Assembly (NCBI GenBank): GCA_027488575.1
Contig: JAIYBJ010000032.1
Span: forward strand, 76,390 to 125,852
From: Streptomycetaceae bacterium
GTDB taxonomy: Bacteria > Actinomycetota > Actinomycetes > Nanopelagicales > Nanopelagicaceae
Direction of reading: 5' to 3'
Length of the DNA stretch: 49,463 nucleotides
Part shown: positions 21,208-29,690 of the stretch, piece by piece
How positions within the stretch are numbered: position 1 is the stretch's first letter
How the letters are laid out: each line of letters starts with the position of its first letter
Translations under genes and position numbers: made by a program
Notes under the pieces: model-generated
Told to the model about the DNA's origin: nothing
What the model saw: the letters and a program-made list of their open reading frames with translations, nothing else
Database searches by the model: none

Positions 21208-23523
21208 GTGGCTAAGAAAAAGAGCAGCTCCAGCAAGGGCGCCAAAGTAGGTAATGTCTTTGGTCGCGGACTTCGTGGATTGTGGCGAGGTATTGCGAAA
21301 GCTCTAGGTATCTCTGTTCGTTTTGTGGCACGTGGTGCTAAAGATCTTGATCCCACTCATCAACGAGATGGCGCTGCATTTGCGCTTTTGATTTTGGCAA
21401 TAATTGCAGGAGCAGGCGCCTGGTTACATGCAGACAATGTTGTTAGTCGAGCCGTCTATTCATTTGTGTATGGAGCTTTTGGCCGAATCGGATTTATAGC
21501 ACCTCTTGTACTTATCTATTTTGCAATTAGATTATTTAGAGTTCCTGATGAAAAAGCAGCGACAGGTCGAATCATCGTCGGAACAATTACGCTATTGATT
21601 AGTGCCAATGGATTGGCACATTTACTCAACGGTTCTTCTGGCACGGGTGCTACTGCTATTCGAGAAGGTGGTGGCTGGATCGGATACGCTGTTTCAACAC
21701 CACTCGTTGCACTGATGACATCCATGCTGACGTATCCAGTTCTCGTTGTCCTCTTTGTTTTTGGAATTCTGGTTGTTACTGCAACGCCTGCATCTGAAGT
21801 GTTTTCAAGAATTTCTGGTGCAGCGCATTGGTTGTGGGATCGCAAACCCGCTAGGCGTGAAAGCGAAGAGGAGTTCGAAATCTCAGAGACTCCTCCATTT
21901 GAATCCCCAGTTGTCGCAGATTGGAACGCACCTGTCGATGAAGAAGAAGAGTTGGATGAAGAAGAGTTTGACGAAGAATTTACCGTGGCAATGCCGAAAC
22001 CAACGGCTGCACCTATAAATAAAGATGCCAGACCCGTTCAACTCTTGCTATCGAGTGATTCGCACTACGAACTTCCACCTGCAGATATCTTGCGCACTGG
22101 CCCTGCGGCAAAGGCAAAAAGCAAAGTAAATGATGGCGTTGTCGCTTCTCTGACAGAGGTGTTTAAGCAATTTGAAATCGATGCTGAAGTTACCGGTTTT
22201 ATGCGTGGGCCCACTGTTACTCGTTACGAAGTTGAACTCGGTAACGCCGTAAAGGTTGAACGAATTACAGCTCTTGCCAAGAATATTTCGTACGCAGTTG
22301 CAAGCAGTGACGTTCGAATACTTTCACCAATTCCGGGTAAATCTGCCGTAGGTATTGAAATTCCGAATGCGGACCGTGAAATAGTTGCCTTAGGCGATGT
22401 GATGAGATCAAGTGTTGCTGGACAAGATCACCATCCAATGTTGGTAGCACTTGGAAAAGATGTCGAAGGTAATTTTGTTTGTGCAAATTTGGCAAAAATG
22501 CCTCACTTGCTTGTAGCGGGTGCAACGGGTGCAGGTAAGTCTTCGATGATTAATGCAATGATTACTTCTATTTTGATGCGAGCGACCCCAGATGATGTTC
22601 GCTTGGTTCTTATCGATCCCAAGCGCGTCGAGCTAACTGCTTATGAAGGAATTCCTCATTTAATAACTCCAATCATTACTAATCCAAAGAAAGCTGCTGA
22701 TGCCCTTACATGGGTTGTTCGCGAAATGGATTTACGTTACGAAGATCTCTCAACGTTTGGATTTAGACACATTGATGATTTCAATAAAGCAGTTCGGGCA
22801 GGCAAAGTAGTTCCGCCTCCAGGCAGCGATCGAATAGTTGAGCCATACCCCTACTTGCTAGTAATAATTGATGAGCTTGCAGATTTAATGATGGTTGCAG
22901 CACGAGAAGTTGAAGAGTCAGTTGTACGAATTACTCAGCTTGCCCGTTCTGCAGGAATTCACCTTGTGCTTGCAACGCAGCGACCAAGTGTTGACGTGGT
23001 CACCGGTTTGATTAAGGCAAACGTTCCTTCTCGTCTCTCATTTGCTACATCTTCACTGGCAGATAGTCGTGTGATCCTCGATAGTCCGGGAGCAGAAAAA
23101 CTAGTCGGACAAGGTGATGCACTCTTTATACCAATGGGAGCAAGCAGGGCAATAAGAATTCAAGGTGCTTACGTATCTGAAAGAGAAATCGAAGCAGTGA
23201 CAACTCACGTGAAGAAACAGTTATCGCCGAGATATCGTGAAGATGTGACAGCACCTGTTTCTGCAGCAAAGTTAGTTGATAAAGATATTGGTGATGATTT
23301 AGATATTTTGTTACAAGCCGTTGAACTCGTTGTCGGTACACAATTTGGTTCTACATCAATGTTGCAAAGAAAGTTACGAGTTGGTTTTGCAAAAGCTGGT
23401 CGGTTAATGGATCTCATGGAGTCTCGCGGAATTGTTGGACCATCCGAGGGATCTAAAGCGCGCACTGTGTTGGTCAAGCCAGATGAACTCGATTCAGTGC
23501 TTGCAACCCTTCGCGATTACTAA
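21208..23523 (+). CDS. ftsK: DNA translocase FtsK/SpoIIIE
   Basis: Septal DNA pump that clears the chromosome terminus and activates dimer resolution. The 771 aa have a basic N-terminus, four hydrophobic segments (about 50-200), an acidic linker (runs of Glu/Asp about 215-265), the alpha/beta motor with Walker A GATGAGKS at 438-445 and Walker B with D555 (LLVIIDELADL), and a C-terminal winged-helix gamma domain that reads KOPS (about 700-771). The linker is much shorter than in E. coli. GTG start without a ribosome site. Confidence 0.97.
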   Translation: MAKKKSSSSKGAKVGNVFGRGLRGLWRGIAKALGISVRFVARGAKDLDPTHQRDGAAFALLILAIIAGAGAWLHADNVVSRAVYSFVYGAFGRIGFIAPLVLIYFAIRLFRVPDEKAATGRIIVGTITLLISANGLAHLLNGSSGTGATAIREGGGWIGYAVSTPLVALMTSMLTYPVLVVLFVFGILVVTATPASEVFSRISGAAHWLWDRKPARRESEEEFEISETPPFESPVVADWNAPVDEEEELDEEEFDEEFTVAMPKPTAAPINKDARPVQLLLSSDSHYELPPADILRTGPAAKAKSKVNDGVVASLTEVFKQFEIDAEVTGFMRGPTVTRYEVELGNAVKVERITALAKNISYAVASSDVRILSPIPGKSAVGIEIPNADREIVALGDVMRSSVAGQDHHPMLVALGKDVEGNFVCANLAKMPHLLVAGATGAGKSSMINAMITSILMRATPDDVRLVLIDPKRVELTAYEGIPHLITPIITNPKKAADALTWVVREMDLRYEDLSTFGFRHIDDFNKAVRAGKVVPPPGSDRIVEPYPYLLVIIDELADLMMVAAREVEESVVRITQLARSAGIHLVLATQRPSVDVVTGLIKANVPSRLSFATSSLADSRVILDSPGAEKLVGQGDALFIPMGASRAIRIQGAYVSEREIEAVTTHVKKQLSPRYREDVTAPVSAAKLVDKDIGDDLDILLQAVELVVGTQFGSTSMLQRKLRVGFAKAGRLMDLMESRGIVGPSEGSKARTVLVKPDELDSVLATLRDY

Positions 23524-23550
23524 TTGTTCATTTCTTAGACGCGAGATATT

Positions 23551-23646
23551 GGGGTGAGATGACCCCTGAACTGGCTTCGGGGCTATTGAAGTGGACCATG
23601 CAGGTCTAATATTGGACACACAACTTTGTCCCCACGGAATTTTTTT
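23551..23646 (+). promoter_or_regulatory. hairpin-rich leader of the RodZ-like gene
   Basis: CCCC at 23563-23566 can pair either with GGGG at 23551-23554 (as GGGGT-N6-ACCCC) or with GGGG at 23579-23582, two mutually exclusive stems. Further on, GGACA and TGTCC form a 5-bp stem with an 8-nt loop, and a run of seven T follows at 23640-23646, just before the GAGG ribosome site. Function unknown. Confidence 0.35.
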
Positions 23647-23654
23647 GAGGTTAT

Positions 23655-24422
23655 ATGTCATTAGGTTCAGTCATTCGTCAGGCGCGCATTGATGCGGGCC
23701 TGAGTATTGACGATCTTTCTGAGCGCACAAGTATTCGCGGTGGTTTACTAAAAGAAATAGAGAGCGATGATTTCACCAAATGCGGTGGTGAAACTTACGC
23801 ACGAGGACACTTAAGAAATATTGCTCCACATATCAAGATGGATTCTCAGCTATTGCTTGAATTGTATGAAAACGAACAATCAATGCAACCACGTCGAATT
23901 CAAGAAATGTTGGCCGAAAATAATGTAATGACAAATCCGGTGGACAAGAAAACAATTTCTTGGAAGACATTGGCTGGAATTTCATTATCAACGTTGGCAC
24001 TTCTTGCTGCGGTTCAGATAATTATCTCTAATTCAAAGACAACAACTGCTCCTTCTCCAGAAGTTGTTGCATCAGAGTCTGCTACTTCCCAACCATCAGC
24101 ACCTACTGAGGCATCACCAACACCAGTCATAACAACAACGCCGACAACTGTTCGCGACACGTATTCATCCGGTACGGGAGTTTCAGTAAGCGTTTCGGCT
24201 GTTCGAGGAAACTCATGGTTATTCGTTTCGGATTCAAATGGAACAACTTTGTACAGTGGGCAAATACGAAATGGTCAGACATTAAACTTCAGTGCAACAA
24301 CTCGAATTAGCATGAGAGCCGGAAATGCTGGAGCAGTAGAAGTCTCTGTAAATGGGAAAGCTGCGCAGCAAATTGGCAGTGAAGGCGAAGTTGTCTCGCT
24401 TGCATATGGGGTTACTTCATAA
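23655..24422 (+). CDS. rodZ: RodZ-like membrane protein with helix-turn-helix domain
   Basis: Architecture of RodZ: an N-terminal cytoplasmic HTH of the Xre type (about 1-70, GSVIRQARIDAGLSIDDLSERT), a single membrane segment at about 105-125, a Ser/Thr/Pro-rich linker, and a C-terminal beta domain (DUF4115 type, about 170-250, with WLFVSDSNGTTLYSGQI). In rods RodZ ties MreB to the wall machinery; many actinobacteria keep this gene between ftsK and rimO without clear MreB dependence. Length 255 aa. GAGG sits 4 nt before the ATG. Confidence 0.85.
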   Translation: MSLGSVIRQARIDAGLSIDDLSERTSIRGGLLKEIESDDFTKCGGETYARGHLRNIAPHIKMDSQLLLELYENEQSMQPRRIQEMLAENNVMTNPVDKKTISWKTLAGISLSTLALLAAVQIIISNSKTTTAPSPEVVASESATSQPSAPTEASPTPVITTTPTTVRDTYSSGTGVSVSVSAVRGNSWLFVSDSNGTTLYSGQIRNGQTLNFSATTRISMRAGNAGAVEVSVNGKAAQQIGSEGEVVSLAYGVTS

Positions 24423-24439
24423 CTTTAAGCAATAACCTG

Positions 24440-24445
24440 TAACAT
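24440..24445 (+). promoter_or_regulatory. candidate -10 element of rimO (leaderless)
   Basis: TAACAT lies 7 nt before the rimO ATG in the 30-nt gap after the RodZ-like gene; no ribosome site is seen. Confidence 0.4.
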
Positions 24446-24452
24446 CACCCCA

Positions 24453-25835
24453 ATGAGTCGCACAGTTGCTGTAGTCACCCTCGGCTGTGCCCGTAATGAA
24501 GTTGATTCCGAAGAGTTGGCTGGTCGTTTGGCCGCCGATGGTTGGATCCTTGTAGATGATGTAGAAAAAGCAGAAGTCGCATTAGTTAATACGTGCGGTT
24601 TTATTGAATCAGCAAAGAAAGATTCCGTAGATGCTTTGCTTGAAGCTAACTCTTTGAAGGGACATGGTGTAACACGCGCTGTTGTTGCTGTGGGTTGTAT
24701 GGCCGAACGTTATGGTCAAGAACTAGCCGAGGCCTTACCAGAGGCAGATGCAATTTTAGGATTTGATGATTACAAAGATATTTCTGCACGTTTGCAATCT
24801 ATTGTCTCTGGAAATTCGCATACGCCACATGTTCCGCGAGATCGCAGATCCTTACTTCCAATTGCTCCTGTCGAAAGAGCTGCTGTGCGAGATGAAGAAT
24901 ATGCATCCAAATTAGGCGCAGGCGGCACTGTATTTCGTAAACGGTTAGGAAATGCTCCATGGGCTCCGCTCAAGATTGCATCAGGGTGCGACCGCAGATG
25001 CTCATTCTGCGCGATTCCTTATTTCCGCGGCTCCTTTGTTTCTAGGAGACCAGTTGAGATTTTAGAAGAAGCAAAGTGGTTGGCAGAAAACGGTGTCACA
25101 GAACTATTTCTTGTTAGCGAAAATACAACGTCGTATGGAAAAGATTTAGGTGATTTGCGCTTGATGGAGACAATTCTTCCCGAGATTGCTGCCGTACCAG
25201 GGGTTGAGCGCGTTCGACTCTCTTACCTGCAGCCTGCAGAAATGCGTCCGTCACTATTGCAAGCCATGGTGTCAACAGAAAAAACTGCATCGTATTTTGA
25301 TCTTTCATTTCAACACACCAGCCCAACAGTTCTTCGTGCGATGCGCAGATTTGGCGATAGCGAAAAGTTCCTACACCTCATCACTCAAATTCGAGCACTA
25401 GATCCAGAAGCAGGTATTCGATCCAACTTCATCGTTGGTTTTCCGGGTGAAACACAAGAAGATTTCGATGGACTCGCAGAGTTCATAACAAATGCTCAGC
25501 TCGATGCGGTAGGAATTTTCGGTTACTCCGACGAAGACAACACAGAGGCTCTTTCACTGGCAAATAAATTAGAACCTGAAGTAATTGCACAGCGCGTTGA
25601 ATCACTGTCGAGTTTGGCTGATGAAATGGTTTCAGAACGCGCACGGATGCGAATCGGTCAAAAGGTGCGAGTATTAATTGAAGACTCAGAATTGCAAGAG
25701 GGAAGAGCCGCTCATCAAGGCCCAGAAGTAGATGGAACTACCTCATTTATCGGAACAAATTTCAAAGTGGGCGAGTATGTTGATGCTGTGGTGATTGAAA
25801 GTATTGGCGCAGATTTGGTGGCAGAGGCAGTATGA
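24453..25835 (+). CDS. rimO: ribosomal protein S12 methylthiotransferase RimO
   Basis: Radical-SAM enzyme that adds a methylthio group to the conserved aspartate of S12. The N-terminal UPF0004 domain has cluster cysteines C12, C48 and C82; the radical-SAM cluster is C179-C183-C186 (GCDRRCSFC). A C-terminal TRAM domain closes the 460 aa. The IPYFRG sequence after the cluster favours RimO over MiaB. Overlaps pgsA by 4 nt (ATGA), as in many actinobacteria. Confidence 0.96.
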   Translation: MSRTVAVVTLGCARNEVDSEELAGRLAADGWILVDDVEKAEVALVNTCGFIESAKKDSVDALLEANSLKGHGVTRAVVAVGCMAERYGQELAEALPEADAILGFDDYKDISARLQSIVSGNSHTPHVPRDRRSLLPIAPVERAAVRDEEYASKLGAGGTVFRKRLGNAPWAPLKIASGCDRRCSFCAIPYFRGSFVSRRPVEILEEAKWLAENGVTELFLVSENTTSYGKDLGDLRLMETILPEIAAVPGVERVRLSYLQPAEMRPSLLQAMVSTEKTASYFDLSFQHTSPTVLRAMRRFGDSEKFLHLITQIRALDPEAGIRSNFIVGFPGETQEDFDGLAEFITNAQLDAVGIFGYSDEDNTEALSLANKLEPEVIAQRVESLSSLADEMVSERARMRIGQKVRVLIEDSELQEGRAAHQGPEVDGTTSFIGTNFKVGEYVDAVVIESIGADLVAEAV

Positions 25836-26389
25836 AACTTCCTGGCTTTTTAACTCCTAACGTCATCACGAGTTTGCGTATCGCATTCTTGCCTCTTGGT
25901 GCTTATGCGCTCTTTAAAAATGGAGGCGATGACCCAACGTGGCAAATCATCTCGTGGTGGATATTTTTCGTTCTGGGTTTAAGCGATATCTTGGATGGAA
26001 ATTTAGCTCGCAGCAGAAACACCATCACTGAATTTGGTAAATTTTTGGATCCAATCGCCGATAAAGCGATGATCGGAACTGCAATGGTGTCGCTATCAAT
26101 TCTTGGTCGCATGCCTTGGTGGATAACCATTGTGATCATGTCGCGCGAAGTTGGAATAACTTTATTTAGATTAGCTGTGATTAAACGTGGAGTTATTCCA
26201 GCAAATCGTGGAGGCAAGATCAAGGCACTATTTCAGGGATTTGGTGTTGGCTTCTATGTGCTTCCACTCAGCGAGAATATGTTCTGGTTTAGAGATAGCT
26301 TTATGGCCGTAGCTATAATTTTGACCCTAGCCACCGGAGCTCATTACATCTACTCTGCCTTTAAACCTAACAACACAACCAGTAAGTAA
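25832..26389 (+). CDS. pgsA: CDP-diacylglycerol--glycerol-3-phosphate 3-phosphatidyltransferase family protein
   Basis: CDP-alcohol phosphatidyltransferase with the full family motif DGxxARxxxxxxxxGxxxDxxxD, visible as [20 protein letters not shown] followed by IADK (about residues 53-75). The 185 aa hold about five membrane segments. It most likely makes phosphatidylglycerol phosphate; inositol-type paralogues share the motif, but position next to rimO and pncC fits pgsA. Start coupled to rimO (ATGA). Confidence 0.92.
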   Translation: MKLPGFLTPNVITSLRIAFLPLGAYALFKNGGDDPTWQIISWWIFFVLGLSDILDGNLARSRNTITEFGKFLDPIADKAMIGTAMVSLSILGRMPWWITIVIMSREVGITLFRLAVIKRGVIPANRGGKIKALFQGFGVGFYVLPLSENMFWFRDSFMAVAIILTLATGAHYIYSAFKPNNTTSK

Positions 26390-26404
26390 AGCGAAGGGAA
26401 TTTC

Positions 26405-26896
26405 ATGAGCAACGCATCTGAAATTACTTCTGCGATGAAAGATGTTATCGCTAGCTTGAAATCGCGACATGAAACTCTGAGTACAGCCGAATCAATTACT
26501 GGCGGGGGATTGGGATACGCAATCACCAGCGTTCCAGGTTCTTCAGATATTTACGTTGGTGGATCTATTGCCTATCACAGCGAGATTAAGCAATCTCACT
26601 TAGGTGTCTCTGCCGAATTGATAAAGACAAAAACTGTGTACAGCGAAGAAGTAGCTTTTGACATGGCGCGAGGCGCACTTGAAAAATTTAAGACAACGTG
26701 GGCGATAGCAACCACCGGAGTTGCCGGACCTGATGCATCCGATGGAGTTGCCGCCGGAACAGTGTGGGTGGCCATCGCCGGGCCCGTAACCCAGAGCATT
26801 CAATTGGCCTTAGATGGCGAGCGCGAAAACATTCGAAGTGGGACTGTCGCAAGCGCGATTGGCACATTTGCGCGTATCCTTAGGGCAAGAGATTAA
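26405..26896 (+). CDS. pncC: nicotinamide-nucleotide amidohydrolase / CinA C-terminal domain protein
   Basis: Stand-alone CinA C-terminal domain, 163 aa, with STAESITGGGLGYAIT (about 27-42), SIAYHSEIK and the ATTGVAGPDASDGVAAGTVW segment (about 100-119). Family members deamidate nicotinamide mononucleotide in pyridine nucleotide salvage. The N-terminal molybdopterin-binding-like half of full CinA is absent, a common form in actinobacteria. The stop codon lies in the first copy of a 17-bp tandem repeat. Ribosome site AAGGGA precedes the start. Confidence 0.92.
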   Translation: MSNASEITSAMKDVIASLKSRHETLSTAESITGGGLGYAITSVPGSSDIYVGGSIAYHSEIKQSHLGVSAELIKTKTVYSEEVAFDMARGALEKFKTTWAIATTGVAGPDASDGVAAGTVWVAIAGPVTQSIQLALDGERENIRSGTVASAIGTFARILRARD

Positions 26897-26931
26897 CTAG
26901 GGCTAGAGATTAACTAGGGCAAGAGATTAGA
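26881..26931 (+). repeat. three tandem copies of a 17-bp unit
   Basis: Copies at 26881-26897 (TAGGGCAAGAGATTAAC), 26898-26914 (one change, A to T) and 26915-26931 (last two bases differ). The first copy contains the pncC stop; the third runs into the clgR ribosome site AGAGGGGG. So the array makes up nearly the whole pncC-clgR gap. Confidence 0.92.
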
Positions 26932-26940
26932 GGGGGCGCG

Positions 26941-27204
26941 ATGTTATTACGTGAAGCAGTAGGCACAACCCTTCGTGCTGCCCGCACAGAGCAATCTCGC
27001 ACACTACGAGATGTTGCTCGCGATGCGCGAGTCTCACTTGGCTATCTCTCAGAAGTAGAACGTGGACAAAAGGAAGCTTCCTCTGAACTCTTGGCTGCAA
27101 TTTGCACAGCCCTTGGATTAAATCTTTCAGCAGTAATGAGCGATGTATCTATTCACATTAAATCAACTGAAGTCGCAACACTAAGCGTTGTAGACGCTGC
27201 TTAA
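26941..27204 (+). CDS. clgR: ClgR-type transcriptional regulator (Xre HTH)
   Basis: 87-aa protein that is almost only a helix-turn-helix domain ([19 protein letters not shown], then [21 protein letters not shown], about 11-55). In actinobacteria ClgR sits between pgsA/cinA and recA and activates clpP, clpC and related protease genes; here it has that exact position. Characterised ClgR proteins are degraded through a C-terminal alanine pair, and this one ends VVDAA. Ribosome site AGAGGGGG lies at 26929-26936 at the end of the tandem repeat. Confidence 0.88.
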   Translation: MLLREAVGTTLRAARTEQSRTLRDVARDARVSLGYLSEVERGQKEASSELLAAICTALGLNLSAVMSDVSIHIKSTEVATLSVVDAA

Positions 27205-27245
27205 TTGGCCTAATTGTGGCTCATCTGTATGCATTACAAGGAGCC

Positions 27246-27728
27246 ATGGCTTCTCGTTCTGAAGCTGCGCTATTAGCTGCTACAAAAGAGATAATCTCAA
27301 CGCAAGGAATTAAAAATCTGGCAATGATTGATATTGCAGATCTCTCCCAAGTTTCAAGAGCAACGCTGTACAACCATTTTCGCGATAAAGAGGCTGTTTT
27401 ATACTCACTTTTAAGCCGTGAGATTATTGGACTCTTTGAAAATGCTCCAAAGAACCCCGCAGAAATACTTGAATATTTTTCACTCGCTATTAGTTCCGAT
27501 GCTGCACTGGCTGGCATGCGCTCGCATGACCCGGCAATTCTTGCCACGATGTTGATGCGAAATGATGACAAGATTTGGCTGGCTATTGATTCGTTCTTCC
27601 AGAGTGCACTCGGTACACCTGAAAAAGCGGGCATCGCTATCGCATGGTTATTGGCTCAAGTTCTACAACCTCTGACGCCAGTGCAATCTCGAGCCCAGAG
27701 CACACAACTTCTGCATGCGTATCTCTGA
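27246..27728 (+). CDS. TetR family transcriptional regulator
   Basis: 160 aa; the N-terminal TetR DNA-binding domain is clear (AATKEIISTQGIKNLAMIDI, then ADLSQVSRATLYNHFRDKEA, about 10-55), with a divergent alpha-helical ligand domain. The ligand and targets are unknown. Start is ambiguous: a GTG at 27216, 11 nt after clgR, adds ten residues but has no ribosome site; the ATG at 27246 has AAGGAG only 2 nt upstream. The 3' end overlaps the DUF3046 gene by 14 nt. Probably read from the clgR transcript. Confidence 0.82.
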   Translation: MASRSEAALLAATKEIISTQGIKNLAMIDIADLSQVSRATLYNHFRDKEAVLYSLLSREIIGLFENAPKNPAEILEYFSLAISSDAALAGMRSHDPAILATMLMRNDDKIWLAIDSFFQSALGTPEKAGIAIAWLLAQVLQPLTPVQSRAQSTQLLHAYL

Positions 27729-27912
27729 TCTTCGAGAGCGCATCCTTTTAAGTTTTGGCCCGCAATGGGCGCCCTCATTTAGTGCAGATATCGCACTCTC
27801 TGAATTAGGAAGCAAGAGCGTTAACGAAGCGCTCGCTGCAGGACACGAGCCCGATGAGATCTGGAGGGCCGTTTGTAAGGCTCACCCAGAGCAGACAGCC
27901 CCACACAAGTAA
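27715..27912 (+). CDS. DUF3046 small protein
   Basis: 65-aa protein of the actinobacterial DUF3046 family, which is found just upstream of recA (Rv2738c in M. tuberculosis). Visible family features: RISDLRERILLSFG at the N-terminus, SELGSKSVNEALAAGHEPDEIW in the middle and a conserved W-R-A-V-C. Function unknown. Overlaps the TetR gene; the recA control region begins directly after its stop. Confidence 0.85.
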   Translation: MRISDLRERILLSFGPQWAPSFSADIALSELGSKSVNEALAAGHEPDEIWRAVCKAHPEQTAPHK

Positions 27913-27919
27913 CGGCGTG

Positions 27920-27943
27920 TCGAACGCTTAATATGGCGTTCGA
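27920..27943. promoter_or_regulatory. inverted repeat overlapping the recA SOS box
   Basis: TCGAACGC-N8-GCGTTCGA, perfect 8-bp arms at 27920-27927 and 27936-27943. The right arm shares TCGA (27940-27943) with the LexA box next to it. The outer half-sites TCGAAC and GTTCGA are those of LexA, but at a spacing of 12 instead of 4. Confidence 0.6.
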
Positions 27944-27955
27944 ACAGATGTTCGT
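27940..27955. promoter_or_regulatory. LexA-binding SOS box of recA
   Basis: TCGAACAGATGTTCGT matches the actinobacterial/Bacillus-type SOS box TCGAAC-N4-GTTCGA in all but the last base. It is about 140 nt before the recA start, as expected for LexA control of recA. A lexA gene is not in the window. Confidence 0.85.
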
Positions 27956-28027
27956 ATACCCTTAATCCTGCACAACCAGAGCGGTTCCATCCCTCCGCCC
28001 ACAGCCTTCCTCCAAAGCGCTTGGGCC

Positions 28028-28077
28028 GTCGGTGGGTCTCCGTACCTTCTGGACCGACACCAACGTCACATGACGTT
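28028..28077 (+). promoter_or_regulatory. recA leader hairpin and palindrome
   Basis: GTCGGT at 28028-28033 pairs with ACCGAC at 28053-28058 (19-nt loop), and AACGTCA-CA-TGACGTT at 28062-28077 is a perfect inverted repeat. They lie just before the ribosome site AAAGGA at 28084-28089. Role unknown. Confidence 0.4.
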
Positions 28078-28094
28078 TCATCGAAAGGAAAGAA

Positions 28095-29183
28095 GTGGCT
28101 ACTGAAAAAAGTAATGACAAAGCTACAGAAAAAGCACAATCAGATCGTTCCAAAGCCCTAGACACAGCCCTTGCTCAGATTGAACGTCAGTTTGGCAAGG
28201 GTTCGGTAATGAAGATGTCAGAGCGACAGAATCAAGTTGTTGAAGTTATTCCAACTGGTTCTATCGGGCTCGACATCGCACTAGGAATTGGTGGTCTTCC
28301 ACGTGGTCGCGTTGTAGAAATCTACGGACCAGAGTCTTCAGGTAAGACAACACTCACTTTGCATGCAATTGCAAATGCACAAAAAGCTGGCGGAATCTGC
28401 GCATTCATCGATGCGGAACACGCATTCGATTCAGAGTACGCAAAGAAGCTCGGCGTAGATATTGACGCACTCCTCGTTTCTCAACCAGATACTGGCGAGC
28501 AAGCACTAGAAATTATGGACATGCTCGTTCGCTCTGGCGCACTTGATTTAGTTGTCGTTGACTCAGTTGCAGCACTTGTTCCACGCGCTGAAATTGAAGG
28601 CGAAATGGGAGATTCACATATGGGTCTTCAAGCTCGCTTGATGTCACAAGCGCTGCGCAAGATTACTGGTGCTCTGCATCAATCAAAGACAACAGCAATA
28701 TTTATCAACCAGTTGCGTGACAAGATCGGTGTCTTCTTCGGTTCACCAGAGACAACAACTGGCGGTAAGGCACTTAAGTTCTACGCCTCTGTTCGTTTAG
28801 ATATCCGTCGCATCGAAACTCTTAAAGATGGTCAGGACGCAGTCGGTAACCGTACTCGCGTGAAGGTTGTTAAGAACAAGATGGCTCCACCATTTAAGCA
28901 AGCAGAGTTCGACATTATTTACGGAACTGGTATTTCACGCGAGGGATCCCTTATCGATCTTGGTGTTGAAATCGGTATCGTCAAAAAATCTGGTGCTTGG
29001 TACACATACGAAGCAGATCAATTGGGACAAGGCAAGGAAAACTCCCGTGCATTCCTTATCGATAATCCAGATCTAGCTAATGAGATCGAGACAAAGATTC
29101 GTGCTCACTTTGCAACACCTGTAGAAGTCGATCCAGCACTAGTAGCTGAAATCGATGAAGCAGCAGCAGAGGTTGATTTCTAA
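28095..29183 (+). CDS. recA: recombinase RecA
   Basis: DNA strand-exchange ATPase and LexA co-protease. The 362 aa have Walker A GPESSGKT at residues 78-85, the [20 protein letters not shown] segment (Walker B and loop L1), the [19 protein letters not shown] stretch (before loop L2) and a short acidic tail. No intein. GTG start, 5 nt after AAAGGA. Preceded by an SOS box, followed by recX. The leading 20 residues are charged and poorly conserved. Confidence 0.99.
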   Translation: MATEKSNDKATEKAQSDRSKALDTALAQIERQFGKGSVMKMSERQNQVVEVIPTGSIGLDIALGIGGLPRGRVVEIYGPESSGKTTLTLHAIANAQKAGGICAFIDAEHAFDSEYAKKLGVDIDALLVSQPDTGEQALEIMDMLVRSGALDLVVVDSVAALVPRAEIEGEMGDSHMGLQARLMSQALRKITGALHQSKTTAIFINQLRDKIGVFFGSPETTTGGKALKFYASVRLDIRRIETLKDGQDAVGNRTRVKVVKNKMAPPFKQAEFDIIYGTGISREGSLIDLGVEIGIVKKSGAWYTYEADQLGQGKENSRAFLIDNPDLANEIETKIRAHFATPVEVDPALVAEIDEAAAEVDF

Positions 29184-29686
29184 TTAGCCTTGATTTCATA
29201 AAGGTTGAAAGAGGCGAAGGCTCCGACCCTTACTCAGTAGCTCACACAATTGCACTTAATGCACTTGTGACCAGAGCAAAGAGTAAGGGCGAGCTTCTCG
29301 CTCACCTTAAAAAGCGCGGTGTCGAAGATGATGTTGCTGCGGCAACTATCTATAAGTTAACTGAATCTGGGCTGCTCAACGATCAGGATTTTGCCCAACA
29401 GTGGACTGACTCTCGCACGCGTTCAAAAAAACTATCCAAGCGCATCATTGCTGGCGAGCTGCGTCAACGCGGAGTAGATCAAGAGAGTATCGATTTAGCA
29501 CTTGAAGGCATAACTGATGAGAGTGAATATCGAACTGCCTTTGAACTCGGTATGCGTAAATTAAATACGATGTCGCGGCTTGAGCCAGAAGTTCAGATAC
29601 GCAGAATCGAATCCCTCTTGGCTAGAAAAGGTTTTTCTTACTCCACCATCTCTCGCGTGATGCGCGAATTGGATTTACTTAACTAG
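29183..29686 (+). CDS. recX: RecA regulator RecX, non-standard start codon proposed
   Basis: Helical-repeat protein that binds and restrains RecA filaments. The conserved KKRGVEDDVAAATIYKLTES, GLLNDQDFAQQWTDSR and ELRQRGVDQESIDLALEGI segments identify it. The first standard start codon is the GTG at 29267, but the frame upstream of it (DPYSVAHTIALNALVTRAKS) still aligns with the N-terminal helix of actinobacterial RecX. The frame is open back to a TGA at 29174 and holds no ATG, GTG or TTG. I propose the ATT at 29183, overlapping the last base of the recA stop, with AGAGG 10 nt upstream; this gives 167 aa. The start is an inference; the gene itself is secure. Confidence 0.8.
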   Translation: MSLDFIKVERGEGSDPYSVAHTIALNALVTRAKSKGELLAHLKKRGVEDDVAAATIYKLTESGLLNDQDFAQQWTDSRTRSKKLSKRIIAGELRQRGVDQESIDLALEGITDESEYRTAFELGMRKLNTMSRLEPEVQIRRIESLLARKGFSYSTISRVMRELDLLN

Positions 29687-29690
29687 TTTC

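Noticed and set aside
29174-29190. A confirmed RecA-RecX fusion by programmed frameshift
   Set aside because: The slip site is short and lacks a visible downstream structure; a rare ATT start explains the data more simply. Kept only as an alternative.
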